Shown piece after piece: positions 14,294 through 21,856 of a stretch of 21,856 nt of DNA. The stretch is from the NCBI GenBank assembly GCA_945885645.1, contig CAMCYV010000010.1, forward strand, positions 1 to 21,856, in the 5' to 3' direction. The stretch comes from Bifidobacterium breve. Lineage in GTDB: Bacteria; Actinomycetota; Actinomycetes; S36-B12. Position 1 is the stretch's first letter; every line of letters begins with the position of its first letter. The notes under the pieces were generated by a model. That model ran no database searches and was not told the origin of the DNA. It worked only from the letters and a program-made list of their open reading frames with translations. The position numbers were made by a program, and so were the translations under genes.

Positions 14294-15350
14294 CAAATGG
14301 TGTTGCATCGTCCGCCCAGTTGTGATTGGCGAGCACGGCCGCACGTCCATTATTACCAAGACGCCGTCGGCGCTCTTCGTCATGATGTAGTTCGATCACG
14401 GCTGTAGCAGCAGCAGCCGGGTCGCAAAAGGGCACGATGATGCCGGCATCGTGACGATCGAGCACGTCAACGACGAGCGGCAACGGAGTAGCAACCACGG
14501 GGATACCCATTGCGAGATACTCAAACACTTTGGCTGGATGCGAGTTTCGGTAGTTGTGCTCGTTGTGCAGCAGTGACAATCCGGTGGTGGCACCTCGCAT
14601 GCGCTCGACTGCCTGGGGGTGGGGCAAGCGTCCATGCCAGCGCACATCCCCATCAAGATCGGCGCGCCGAAGTTGCTCTTCCACATCTGAGGACGCTGGG
14701 CCCACGATGTCCAAAACAATCCCGTGGGGGCGCAGCATTCGGCCGACCTCGATCAGGTCCAGTGCCCCTCTGGCTTTGGTCAGAGTGCTGACACATACAG
14801 CGCGACCCGGTCCCGGCTCGGGAGCATTGCTTTCAATGATCGTGGAATTTGGAACCACAGGGTGCGGGCGACGAAATCGCTCCGAATACGCCGCCTCGGC
14901 CAGCAGGAGTTCGAATCGGCGCTCCGCCCAACGCTCCAGCACCCGGACACCTCCGGCCGTCACTCGGTCGAGCGCCGGAGGAATCCATTCTTTGTAGGTC
15001 ACGGCAGCCGCGGTGTCCTCGTGCACATCCCAAACCACTGGCGCATCGCGCACACTGGCGGCTGCCAATACCAGCTCTGCATCGTGAATTAAGACGACGT
15101 CGTAATCACCGGCAGTCTGGCGCAATAGCCGCCGTGCCGACCGCAGAGCACCCAGACGCCGCCGTCCAACGGACCGCGGCAGATCGATCGTCGTAACATC
15201 GACCGGCGGTTCGACACCGTGGGCTGAAAATGGTGCCGCATAAGTGACCACATGTCCGGCATCGACCAGGGCGGAAATCTGGCGCACCAAGATTCGAGTG
15301 TCTAACGGGTGATGGACGACCGTCATAACGAGAACCCGGATGGAAGTCAC
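14220..15350 (-). CDS. Glycosyltransferase family 4/1 (GT-B fold)
   Basis: 376 residues from a GTG that overlaps the stop of the ABC ATPase gene (GTGA). The N-terminal Rossmann half starts RVLVMTVVHHPLDTRILVRQ, with DVVLIHDAEL and VVWDVHED; the C-terminal half has the GT4 nucleotide-sugar signature NYRNSHPAKVFEYLAMGIPV (Glu of the KxFEYLA motif contacts the donor ribose). It resembles glycosyltransferases that act after undecaprenyl-linked initiation, such as teichuronic or capsular enzymes. Expected location is cytoplasmic, at the membrane. Donor and acceptor are unknown. The last ~15 residues (basic, Pro-rich) extend beyond the usual domain end into the overlap with the convergent sulfotransferase gene. 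Confidence 0.9.
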   Translation of the reverse strand: MTSIRVLVMTVVHHPLDTRILVRQISALVDAGHVVTYAAPFSAHGVEPPVDVTTIDLPRSVGRRRLGALRSARRLLRQTAGDYDVVLIHDAELVLAAASVRDAPVVWDVHEDTAAAVTYKEWIPPALDRVTAGGVRVLERWAERRFELLLAEAAYSERFRRPHPVVPNSTIIESNAPEPGPGRAVCVSTLTKARGALDLIEVGRMLRPHGIVLDIVGPASSDVEEQLRRADLDGDVRWHGRLPHPQAVERMRGATTGLSLLHNEHNYRNSHPAKVFEYLAMGIPVVATPLPLVVDVLDRHDAGIIVPFCDPAAAATAVIELHHDEERRRRLGNNGRAAVLANHNWADDATPFVTAVVAASRKRSRGLASNQPPSPQ

Positions 15351-16129
15351 GGATCCGACCTACGATCCGACCCTCGATGTCCCTGGCGGCGGTCAAGGCG
15401 ACGGCGGCGGGACTCCACCGAGTAGGCATCGATTACATCGTCGGGTTTGCCGTCGCCCTCGATACGACCCTTCTCGATCCAGACCACGCGGGTGCAGGAT
15501 CCTCGGATGGCCGACATGGAGTGGCTCACCAGGACAACGGCCTCGGCTCGGTCACGAAGTTGCTGCATTCGATCCATGCTGCGTTCCTTGAAGTCCAGGT
15601 CACCCGTGGCCAGCGCCTCGTCGAGCAGGAGGATTTCATGATCCACCGAAGAAGCAATCGCGAACTTCAATCGAGCCGCCATGCCCGAAGAGTAGGTCGA
15701 GAGTGGCAGTTCAATGTGGTCGGCAACTCCCGAGAAGTCGATGATCTCGTCGATGTGCTCGCGGACGGCTGCGCGGGTCATACCCAGGGCAAGACACCCG
15801 AGCTCAATGTTCTCCCGGCCGGAGAGCCGCGGTACAAGGGTCTTGCCCACGCCAAGAAGTACGGGGGGTGATGACGCATAGACAGCACCGCGGTCCAATT
15901 GCACCAAGCCGGCCATGGCCCGAAGCAAAGTTGATTTTCCGGCGCCATTACGACCGATTATGCCGACGCTTTCACCCGCGGAGATTTCCAAACTCACCCC
16001 ACGCACTGCCTCGACCTGTTGTGCCCGGCGTGGAACGAAACGACCGTGCGAGTGCACGCGGTAGGACACGGCGACGTCATCGAGGAGCATCCGCAAGGTC
16101 GACTTCTCCACCGATTCAGTCGCGTCCAT
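15347..16129 (-). CDS. ABC transporter ATP-binding protein for polysaccharide export (Wzt/KpsT/TagH type)
   Basis: 260 residues from the ATG at 16129, preceded by GAGG; a longer in-frame extension inside the permease gene is less likely. Walker A GRNGAGKST (59-67), signature YSSGM (146-150, a variant of LSGGQ typical of this group), Walker B ILLLDEAL (166-173) and H-loop His203 are all present. The N-terminal SYRVHSHGRFVPRR segment and the IGRNGAGKSTLLR context fit glycan exporters. It lacks the C-terminal carbohydrate-binding domain of O-antigen Wzt proteins; the tail is only a short Arg-rich stretch. It overlaps the permease gene by 14 bases and the glycosyltransferase by four. It powers export of the lipid-linked glycan. 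Confidence 0.92.
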   Translation of the reverse strand: MDATESVEKSTLRMLLDDVAVSYRVHSHGRFVPRRAQQVEAVRGVSLEISAGESVGIIGRNGAGKSTLLRAMAGLVQLDRGAVYASSPPVLLGVGKTLVPRLSGRENIELGCLALGMTRAAVREHIDEIIDFSGVADHIELPLSTYSSGMAARLKFAIASSVDHEILLLDEALATGDLDFKERSMDRMQQLRDRAEAVVLVSHSMSAIRGSCTRVVWIEKGRIEGDGKPDDVIDAYSVESRRRRLDRRQGHRGSDRRSDP

Positions 16130-16982
16130 AGGTTCCCTCACCGCGCCAAAAAACAAGCACCCCGGCGATGGCGGCAATCAGCGACCAAACGGCGGCGGCC
16201 ACCCAGTTAGCGATGCCGCCCGGTGGGGTGTAGCCGGCCAGGAGCGCATCCCGCATTACCGCGAGGTAGACGGCACCTGGGTTGTAAACCAACACGTACT
16301 CCACCCACGCGGTCAGGTCGAGTTGGGAGATCCGTTCGGTTATCGGGAACATTACCCCGGACGCCAGCCCCCACAATCGCAGCACGAGCGGGAGGACCCC
16401 GCCTATATCGGGAGTGTGGCTCATCCACCGAGCGAGCAGCAGGGCGGTGCCCCAACCGAAAGGGATGATGAGTAGGACCGCCAATGGCGCGAGTAGCCAA
16501 GACCACGTCACGGGCTCGCCGGTCGATACCAAAACGATTACTAAAATGGGTAAGGAGACTATGAAAGCTCGGACCTGCTGCACCACTGCTGCGGTCGGCA
16601 GGATCACGGCGGGGATCGGAAGTGAGGTGAGCAAACCTCGATTCGCCGAGACCGAACGCGCCCCCGACTGTGCGGAACGACGGATGACGGCGAACGTGAA
16701 CACGCCCACCGCGAGGTAGCCTAAGTAGTTCGGCACCGAAGTACGGGCCCCCAGAAGCAAACCAAACAACACCCAGTAAGTGGCCATGGTCGTTAGTGGG
16801 TCCAGGATCTCCCAGAGAGGCCCTAGTCTTCGAGTCCGATATCCAGCTTGAGTTTTGGCGCGAGCATATGCGCGGATGAATTCGCGACGCTGCCACAACG
16901 CCCTGAGGTAGTTGATCAAACTTTGACGGTCACCTATGCGTACCAGCCCAGAATTGTGTGCCCGCTGTTCGGCACTCATCAT
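16116..16982 (-). CDS. ABC-2 type polysaccharide export permease (Wzm/TagG type)
   Basis: 288 residues from the ATG at 16982, chosen because GGGAG lies six bases upstream and the gene then follows the glycosyltransferase stop by 28 bases; the frame stays open to 17078 with weaker starts (ATG at 17039 and 17033). Residues about 21-50 form the amphipathic leader common to these permeases (LRALWQRREFIRAYARAKTQ then GYRTRRLGPLWEILDP), followed by six hydrophobic segments. The pattern LGPLWEILDPL is typical of ABC-2 glycan exporters. With the adjacent ATPase it forms the exporter. It is cotranscribed with glycosyltransferases on both sides. Confidence 0.9.
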   Translation of the reverse strand: MMSAEQRAHNSGLVRIGDRQSLINYLRALWQRREFIRAYARAKTQAGYRTRRLGPLWEILDPLTTMATYWVLFGLLLGARTSVPNYLGYLAVGVFTFAVIRRSAQSGARSVSANRGLLTSLPIPAVILPTAAVVQQVRAFIVSLPILVIVLVSTGEPVTWSWLLAPLAVLLIIPFGWGTALLLARWMSHTPDIGGVLPLVLRLWGLASGVMFPITERISQLDLTAWVEYVLVYNPGAVYLAVMRDALLAGYTPPGGIANWVAAAVWSLIAAIAGVLVFWRGEGTYGRD

Positions 16983-17010
16983 GGTGTGCTCCCAATTCCG
17001 CGCCGCATTT

Positions 17011-18615
17011 TCATCGGCCCGAGAGGAAAGCATAGGCATCCTGATACCCGGTGACGACGTGTGACCACTGACGTTCATTGATTACCCAGGCTCGGCCGGT
17101 ACGACCTAATGCTCGATGAGTATCGATCAGTTGCAGTTCGGCGGCAAGTGCCTCTACGTCACCCGGTGCGACAAATCGCGCATGTCCCCCCGTGGCCTCG
17201 CGTAATGCCGGCAGGTCGCTAGCAATGACCAGTCGCTCACGGGCAAGGGCTTCGACAGGTTTGAGTGGCGTGACCAGTCGGGTAACTCGGTAATCCTCGC
17301 GTGGAATAACCACGGCATCAAGTGCGTCATACCAGTCGATCGCCGCGTCCACATCAACACGATCGATCCAGCGAATGGCATCTTGTTCTCCAAAGTGGCG
17401 TTTCAACAATCCCAGGGCCGGGCCGTTACCGACGATGACCGCTCCAATATCAACGCCTTCCTTACGGTTCATGAGGACCGCGGCCAGTAGGGTGCCGAGC
17501 CCTTCGAATGAATGCACCGTGGTAATTACGCCAACCAAAGTACGTTCGCGTGGTAGCCCGAGAGTCGCGCGCACCGGTCCACTCTCGCGTGGGGGCGCGA
17601 GGAAGCGGTCATTGACGGCATTAGGCACAATCCACACCCGTTCAGCGGCGACTCCTCTCGAACGAATTTCATCGGCCATTGAGGGTCCGAGAGTGATCAC
17701 GGCATCGGCCGCCATCATCACCTCGGTCTCGCGAGCGCGTGCTAACGCGTACCACTCCGTGCTTGCCGCCCGCTCGTCGCCACCGTGTCGTGATGCCCAT
17801 GAATCTTCAAGGAAGCCGCGCACTTCATAGACCATGGGGCAGCCAAGTTCGTGCGCTGCGAAGAGGGCAGCCCGTCCGTTCACGTGATCGGTGGCCGCGT
17901 GCAGGACGTCGGTCTGCTCTTGTCGGGCGAGGTTGGCGAGCCGGCGGCCAAACTGTGCCACGTCTGACCCTTGGGCGGCCAGTAGCCGGTGGTAGCGGAC
18001 GCCCGACACCACTTCGGTGCGGGCGGCAAGGTGGCCCTGCGCAACTGGAAAGCCCAGCCGCGTGACGGCCTGTGCGTTGATCCCCGTGGCCTGTTGCGCG
18101 CGGATCACCTCTTGGGTGCGGATCGTGTAGCCGGCCTGCACCTGCGGAAGTGAGTTCTTTAGTACGTGAAGTACCCGCAGGGAATCACTCTGTGAACCTC
18201 GGTAGACCGGTCGTAGCGGTGCAGGTCCTAGCGGCGCTGGGGCAGTCGCTCCCTCGAAGAGTTCACGTCGAATGCGCGCAGCCCGGCGCCGGACCCTTCG
18301 AGCACGGCGCCGGCCAGAGGAATTTGTGGATTTGAGTGCCACGCGGGCCTGGGCCTCGGCCTCTGTGATGTGGCCGGCGAGCAGGAGCACCGCTGCTTGG
18401 AGTGATTCTCGGTCGGGGTCCGAGTTGGCAACGTGGTCAAGTAGCTGCTCGGCCTCGACCAGATCGTCGCGCGCTATTGCAACATCAACTAAACCCACGG
18501 TCCCCACGGCCCCTCGCGACAATTGCCCCCGTATGTGAAGGTGGATACGATCGGGTTCGCTCATGGCCCGGAGCAATCCCGCCCAGACGATCCACCGGAG
18601 ACTGAGCAGTCGCAT
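17011..18615 (-). CDS. Glycosyltransferase family 4 with helical N-terminal extension
   Basis: 534 residues, about 150 longer than a standard GT4 enzyme. Residues 1-125 are helical with a TPR-like feel (VDVAIARDDLVEAEQLLDHV, then LQAAVLLLAGHITEAEAQAR) and end in a very Arg-rich stretch (GRRRARRVRRRAARIRREL) that may contact membrane lipids. The GT-B domain starts at about 146 (LRVLHVLKNSLPQVQAGYTI), carries IVPNAVNDRF, and has the C-terminal signature TPLKPVEALARERLVIASDL. First gene of the minus-strand operon. Start at 18615 has only a weak Shine-Dalgarno; an ATG at 18564 is an alternative. Substrate is unknown. Confidence 0.88.
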   Translation of the reverse strand: MRLLSLRWIVWAGLLRAMSEPDRIHLHIRGQLSRGAVGTVGLVDVAIARDDLVEAEQLLDHVANSDPDRESLQAAVLLLAGHITEAEAQARVALKSTNSSGRRRARRVRRRAARIRRELFEGATAPAPLGPAPLRPVYRGSQSDSLRVLHVLKNSLPQVQAGYTIRTQEVIRAQQATGINAQAVTRLGFPVAQGHLAARTEVVSGVRYHRLLAAQGSDVAQFGRRLANLARQEQTDVLHAATDHVNGRAALFAAHELGCPMVYEVRGFLEDSWASRHGGDERAASTEWYALARARETEVMMAADAVITLGPSMADEIRSRGVAAERVWIVPNAVNDRFLAPPRESGPVRATLGLPRERTLVGVITTVHSFEGLGTLLAAVLMNRKEGVDIGAVIVGNGPALGLLKRHFGEQDAIRWIDRVDVDAAIDWYDALDAVVIPREDYRVTRLVTPLKPVEALARERLVIASDLPALREATGGHARFVAPGDVEALAAELQLIDTHRALGRTGRAWVINERQWSHVVTGYQDAYAFLSGR

Positions 18616-18636
18616 GACCCAATGCTACGCACGCAA

Positions 18637-18666
18637 TTGACCATCCAAATTTGTAAGCCATCTAAA
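18637..18666 (+). promoter_or_regulatory. Possible promoter for wecB operon
   Basis: TTGACC (five of six matches to the -35 consensus) and TCTAAA (four of six to -10) are separated by 18 bases in the 73-base gap between two divergent genes. The Shine-Dalgarno GAGGGGAG follows at 18672-18679, nine bases before the chosen GTG start. The implied leader is short, about 16 bases. Confidence 0.4.
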
Positions 18667-18688
18667 CTTTTGAGGGGAGTTGATCACC

Positions 18689-19786
18689 GTGAACTTCCTC
18701 GATGTCCTGCACGTGATCGGCGCCCGACCCAATGTCCCGAAAGCCGCGCCGGTTGTGCGGGCCCTTGCCGAGACTGGTGCCAGCCAACTGGTGGTGAGCA
18801 CCGGCCAGCACTACGACGACGACCTCTTTGGCTCCATGCTGCGAGCTGTGGGTATGTCAGCTCCTGACATTGAACTCAATGTGGGCTCGGGAAGTCATGC
18901 CCAGCAGACTGCCGCGGTGCTCACGAGTATCGAGCCCGTTCTGATCGAGCAGTCGCCACGCATTGTTGTCGTGTACGGCGACGTGAACTCCACTCTCGCA
19001 GCAGCACTGGCCGCAGCAAAACTGCACCTGCCCGTAGCCCATGTGGAGTCTGGACTGCGCAGTCACGACCCTGCCATGCCGGAAGAAATTAATCGTCGCT
19101 TAGTTGATCATCTGAGCACGCTGCTTTTTGTCACGTCCCCCGATGCATGGGTTAATCTCCGCGCCGAAGGTTTAGCGGATGAACGCGCGATTGAGGTGGG
19201 CAATCCGATGATCGACTCACTTATATGGGCGCGTGATTTAACTGATCTTCACCAGAGGCGAATCGCGCTCGACCTCCCCGAGGACTTCATTCTCGCGACC
19301 ATTCACCGTCCCAGTAATGTCGATGACCCCGACCAGGTCGAGGCCGTGTTAGCACTGCTGCGCGAACTCGGCTCACTCCTTCCGGTTGTGCTACCCGTGC
19401 ATCCGCGCTCCAGAGTCGCCCTGTCGCCCGCACAGAACTTCCCGGGAGTGCACCTGACGGCACCGCTGGAGTACCGCGACTTCCTCGCCGCACTTGCGGG
19501 ATCTCGAGTAGTTGTCACCGACTCCGGTGGGGTGCAGGAGGAGGCCTCGTTCCTCGGTATTCCCTGTGTGACGATCCGCACGACCACCGAGCGTCCGGTC
19601 ACCATTACTCACGGAACAAACCGACTCGCAACGTTGGCTAGCGCAACTGCAGATGTCAACGCGATACTGCGCAGCCCTCGACCCGTGCCTGCGAGCATTC
19701 CGTTGTGGGACGGGCATGCCGGGAATCGCATCGCACAGGCGCTGCTGGCGTATCTACACCGAACCCACGAGTCGGCACATGTCTGA
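18689..19786 (+). CDS. wecB: UDP-N-acetylglucosamine 2-epimerase (non-hydrolysing)
   Basis: 365 residues from the GTG at 18689, set by GAGGGGAG nine bases upstream; the in-frame TTG at 18680 directly abuts that site and is unlikely. It interconverts UDP-GlcNAc and UDP-ManNAc, supplying ManNAc for surface glycans. Family landmarks in order: HVIGARPNVPKAAPV, STGQHYDDDLF, VYGDVNSTLAAALAA, HVESGLRSHDPAMPEEINR, TIHRPSNVDD, LPVHPR, and TDSGGVQEEASFLGIPCVTI followed by TERP. The usual GTRPE start is GARPN here, a modest deviation. No dehydrogenase to make ManNAcA (wecC) is present in the window. It overlaps the next gene by eight bases. Cytoplasmic enzyme. Confidence 0.93.
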   Translation: MNFLDVLHVIGARPNVPKAAPVVRALAETGASQLVVSTGQHYDDDLFGSMLRAVGMSAPDIELNVGSGSHAQQTAAVLTSIEPVLIEQSPRIVVVYGDVNSTLAAALAAAKLHLPVAHVESGLRSHDPAMPEEINRRLVDHLSTLLFVTSPDAWVNLRAEGLADERAIEVGNPMIDSLIWARDLTDLHQRRIALDLPEDFILATIHRPSNVDDPDQVEAVLALLRELGSLLPVVLPVHPRSRVALSPAQNFPGVHLTAPLEYRDFLAALAGSRVVVTDSGGVQEEASFLGIPCVTIRTTTERPVTITHGTNRLATLASATADVNAILRSPRPVPASIPLWDGHAGNRIAQALLAYLHRTHESAHV

Positions 19787-20576
19787 GCCCCCACTAAACA
19801 AAATGCGGGATATGAATAATGAACTTGATGGCCACGAACTTGATGGCCACGAATCTTTTGGCCATGAAGCCGATATGGCCGACGTAATCGCGTCCGCGAA
19901 CGAGCGGGCCGAGCGGGCCGAACTAGCTCTCGCCCGCGCCCGAGGTTCCTTACCCATGACCGTCGGCCAACTGGTGATCGATGCCGGCCAGAGCCCTAAA
20001 CGCCTACTCGCCCTGCCCTTCACCCTGCTGCGCATCCGAAAGTCCAGACGCGCTGGACGGTCTCGGCTAGCGGCGCGACCCGAGCCTGCGGTTGTCATGA
20101 GCGGTCGCGACGTGGGCCTTTCGTCCAACCCAGCCCGCGTGCTGACTCCGCGTCGCACCGTGACGACCGACGACCGACCCTCCATCATCGCCATTGCCCC
20201 ACCAGAGGTGATCGATGCACTTGGCGGATTCGCTCATGTGAGCCAGGCATGGCCGCATGACGCCGTTGAGCTCGTGCGGGTACTTGACCCCGACGGGGTA
20301 ATCGTCCATGCGCACGCGGGCCAGCCCGGCACCCCATGGTTTCCCCTCGGCGAGCCCGGTGAGGCGGTACGCGAGCGCACACTGCTCGAGATCCGGGCGA
20401 TGTGCGAGCGCCTCGGACGTCCACTGCTCATTGTGACCGACCCTTCGCACGCTCCGGGTTTGACTGAATTCGCCCGTGGCTGTGACCGCAGTATTAACGT
20501 GTCCGATGCCACGTCGGCTGAGAGACTCATTGCGGCGCTGATGGGTGCGGAGTTGATGGATAATGACCGTGATTAA
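19779..20576 (+). CDS. Unrecognised protein with pentapeptide repeats, coiled coil and a Rossmann-like C-terminal domain
   Basis: 265 residues from the ATG overlapping the wecB stop; ATGs at 19803 and 19812 are alternatives. The N-terminus contains tandem five-residue repeats (ELDGH, ELDGH, ESFGH, EADMA), then a short charged helix (NERAERAELALARARG) that may form a coiled coil, then a basic segment (LRIRKSRRAGRSRLAARPEP). Residues about 130-260 look like an alpha/beta domain: PSIIAIAPPEVIDALGGF, PDGVIVHAHAGQ, RPLLIVTDPSH and INVSDATSAERLIAALM. There is no transmembrane segment or signal. I cannot name a family; the alpha/beta half loosely recalls a nucleotide-sugar-binding half-domain. It overlaps the next glycosyltransferase by 14 bases, so the two products probably work together. 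Confidence 0.7.
   Translation: MSEPPLNKMRDMNNELDGHELDGHESFGHEADMADVIASANERAERAELALARARGSLPMTVGQLVIDAGQSPKRLLALPFTLLRIRKSRRAGRSRLAARPEPAVVMSGRDVGLSSNPARVLTPRRTVTTDDRPSIIAIAPPEVIDALGGFAHVSQAWPHDAVELVRVLDPDGVIVHAHAGQPGTPWFPLGEPGEAVRERTLLEIRAMCERLGRPLLIVTDPSHAPGLTEFARGCDRSINVSDATSAERLIAALMGAELMDNDRD
19821..19880 (+). repeat. In-frame 15-base tandem repeats (GAACTTGATGGCCAC)
   Basis: Two identical 15-base units (19821-19835 and 19836-19850) are followed by two degenerate ones (19851-19865, 19866-19880). They encode ELDGH, ELDGH, ESFGH, EADMA, and lie inside the unrecognised gene after wecB. Confidence 0.9.
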
Positions 20577-21856
20577 TCGGACCCTGCGGGCGCTTGTTTA
20601 CGGCGACGTCAACCTCAACCTGATCGATGGATCTGCGGTCTGGCTAACCTCAACGGTCGAGTGCCTCGCCCGCACCGGCGTCGAGGTGACGGTGCTGCTC
20701 AAGTCGCGCATTGAGACGGATCGTCTGCTACTGCCGCTACACGAACTTGCGAACGTGCACATTGTCGAGCCAGTGCGGGCCACCATGTCGGCGGCGCAGG
20801 CCGCCGATTCCGTAGTGAGCCACCATATCGAAAAGCATTTCGATCTCGTAGTAGTGCGCGGCTCTCGAGTCGCCTCGGCCATGGTCGCGACCGGGCAGCT
20901 CGACGGAGTGCTGTGGACCTACCTGACCGACATCCCACAGAGTGTTTCGACATTGGATCACGGCCGTCTTGTCGAGTTGACAGCAATTGTTCGAGGAAGT
21001 CGTCGTGTGCTTTGCCAAACCCCCGAACTGCGCACATTCGTCGAGGCCGTGGTACCGGGAGTACATGGGCGTACTCTGTTGTGGGAGCCGATCATCCCCG
21101 ATGCGCCATTGCCCGAAACCGAATTAAGTGATATTCGCGAAGATCACATTAACGATGATCACATTAATGGTGATCACGATCTGCGGCTTGGGTACGCCGG
21201 CAAGTTTGCACCTGCGTGGAACACCGATCTCATGCTCGCACTGCCGGCCGAACTTTCTGCGCGGGGAATTCCAACCCACCTCGATATGGTTGGCGACAAG
21301 ATTCATCGAGAGGATCCGGCCTTCGCTCAACGGATGGACAGTGGACTGCGAGGTACGCCAGGGGTCACCTGGCACGGCGGCCTTGATCGCACATCCACCC
21401 TCGCGCTGATGGCCGCGTGCGATGCGGGGCTCTCCTGGCGTGACACCTGCCTTGATGACTCTCTCGAGTTGTCCACTAAGGCACTGGAGTACGCATCTGT
21501 CGGAACGCCGCCGGTGCTCAACCGCACGCCGATGCACGAGCGGGTGTTCGGCGCGGACTATCCGCTGTTCACCGATGCGACCACGACTGTCACCGACCTG
21601 CTGGCCCGCGTGCATACCGATCGAGAACTGCTGCGCCGCACAACCGAAATTGCACTAGCAGCAACTGAGCATTACACGATGACAGCAGCGGTTGCGCGGA
21701 CTCGGCGCATCCTCGCGCGGGCCTTCCCATCGGCGTCCGCTGCGGGCGGTCAACCGCTGCGTGTGGTGATCGCCGGGCACGATCTGAAGTTCATGCGAGG
21801 CATCGCTGACTTGCTTGCAGCGCGAGCCGACCTCGATGTTCGTATCGACGAATGGT
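20563..21856 (+). CDS. Glycosyltransferase, probably two GT modules, 3' truncated by the window
   Basis: At least 431 residues; the frame is open from ATG 20563 to the window end. The start overlaps the preceding gene by 14 bases. The first module is a GT-B glycosyltransferase: the N-terminal half runs LRALVYGDVNLNLIDGSAVW with FDLVVVRGSRVASAMV, and the C-terminal half begins LRLGYAGKFAPAWNTDLMLA, carrying HGGLDRTSTLALMAACDAGL and STKALEYASVGTPPVLNRTP, the equivalent of the donor-binding EY motif. Between the halves (residues 193-206) sits an Asp/His repeat linker. From about residue 399 a new Rossmann-like start appears (LRVVIAGHDLKFMRGIADLL), suggesting a second glycosyltransferase module beyond the window. 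Substrates are unknown. Its neighbours suggest glycan chain assembly. Confidence 0.82.
   Translation, partial: MTVINRTLRALVYGDVNLNLIDGSAVWLTSTVECLARTGVEVTVLLKSRIETDRLLLPLHELANVHIVEPVRATMSAAQAADSVVSHHIEKHFDLVVVRGSRVASAMVATGQLDGVLWTYLTDIPQSVSTLDHGRLVELTAIVRGSRRVLCQTPELRTFVEAVVPGVHGRTLLWEPIIPDAPLPETELSDIREDHINDDHINGDHDLRLGYAGKFAPAWNTDLMLALPAELSARGIPTHLDMVGDKIHREDPAFAQRMDSGLRGTPGVTWHGGLDRTSTLALMAACDAGLSWRDTCLDDSLELSTKALEYASVGTPPVLNRTPMHERVFGADYPLFTDATTTVTDLLARVHTDRELLRRTTEIALAATEHYTMTAAVARTRRILARAFPSASAAGGQPLRVVIAGHDLKFMRGIADLLAARADLDVRIDEW
21142..21180 (+). repeat. In-frame 15-base tandem repeats (GATCACATTAACGAT)
   Basis: GATCACATTAACGAT (21142-21156) and GATCACATTAATGGT (21157-21171) differ at two positions and are followed by a partial third unit GATCACGAT (21172-21180). 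They encode DHIND, DHING, DHD at the junction between the two halves of the glycosyltransferase. Confidence 0.85.

Noticed and set aside
13844..14383. 179-codon minus-strand open frame opposite the third sulfotransferase
   Set aside because: The sulfotransferase frame carries catalytic motifs; this antisense frame has none and would also overlap the end of the GT4 gene.
15377..15871. 164-codon plus-strand open frame opposite the ABC ATPase
   Set aside because: The minus strand encodes complete Walker A, signature, Walker B and H-loop motifs; this frame is a mirror of them.
16983..17078. Longer ABC permease starting at 17078
   Set aside because: It would overlap the upstream glycosyltransferase by 68 bases and add non-conserved residues; the ATG at 16982 has a good Shine-Dalgarno.
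19821..21180. Short tandem repeats as a CRISPR array or mobile element signature
   Set aside because: Units are 15 bases, contiguous without spacers and in frame inside coding sequences.

Overview
The window looks like a chromosomal segment of an actinobacterium (Actinomycetota). Pointers are the ctaC/ctaD/ctaE order with a free-standing CtaG, a CopD protein, a DUF1622 protein, an Rv0428c-like GNAT enzyme, frequent GTG/TTG starts, dense ATGA/GTGA gene overlaps, and several starts without a Shine-Dalgarno but with a -10-like hexamer six bases upstream (leaderless pattern). Sampled by eye, the first 10 kb is about 45-52% G+C and the rest about 57-65%. No rRNA, tRNA, CRISPR array or insertion sequence was seen, and species cannot be named from this.

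Region A (1-8581) is a respiratory module. Two adjacent plus-strand genes end in homologous cytochrome b5 domains; the second is complete and fuses a four-helix DUF2231 membrane domain to a b5 domain predicted to lie outside the membrane. They converge on a minus-strand operon, transcribed from about 6970 to 872, of six genes joined by 4-base overlaps or a gap of 4 bases: a cupredoxin with an incomplete CuA-like site, COX subunit II (intact CuA), COX subunit I, COX subunit III, a CopD-type membrane protein and a small two-helix membrane protein. Divergently transcribed are ctaG (CuB assembly) and a TlpA/ResA-like thioredoxin lipoprotein. Together these give a terminal oxidase with its copper-insertion and thiol-redox helpers. 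Two features are unusual: subunit I keeps all heme/CuB ligands and the D-channel residues but has Leu where the K-channel Lys normally sits, and the cupredoxin has Tyr in place of one CuA histidine. No bc1 complex or c-type (CXXCH) cytochrome is in the window.

Region B (8594-10298) holds a DUF1622 membrane protein, a GNAT acetyltransferase and a 221-base gene-free gap where composition changes.

Region C (10299-21856) is a surface-glycan locus. A plus-strand operon encodes a secreted eight-cysteine protein followed by three sulfotransferases, the first two being diverged tandem copies. It converges, with a 74-base overlap, on a minus-strand operon: a GT4 glycosyltransferase with a helical N-terminal extension, an ABC-2 glycan export permease, its ATPase, and a second GT4 enzyme. 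Divergent from that starts a third operon: UDP-GlcNAc 2-epimerase (wecB), an unrecognised protein, and a large probable two-module glycosyltransferase running off the right edge. The reasonable reading is synthesis, sulfation and ABC export of a cell-surface polysaccharide. Both last genes carry independent in-frame 15-base tandem repeats encoding His/Asp/Glu-rich linkers.

The strongest candidates for something undescribed are the atypical oxidase module (degenerate CuA partner, K-channel change, extracytoplasmic b5 proteins) and the sulfated-glycan locus with its secreted Cys-rich protein.
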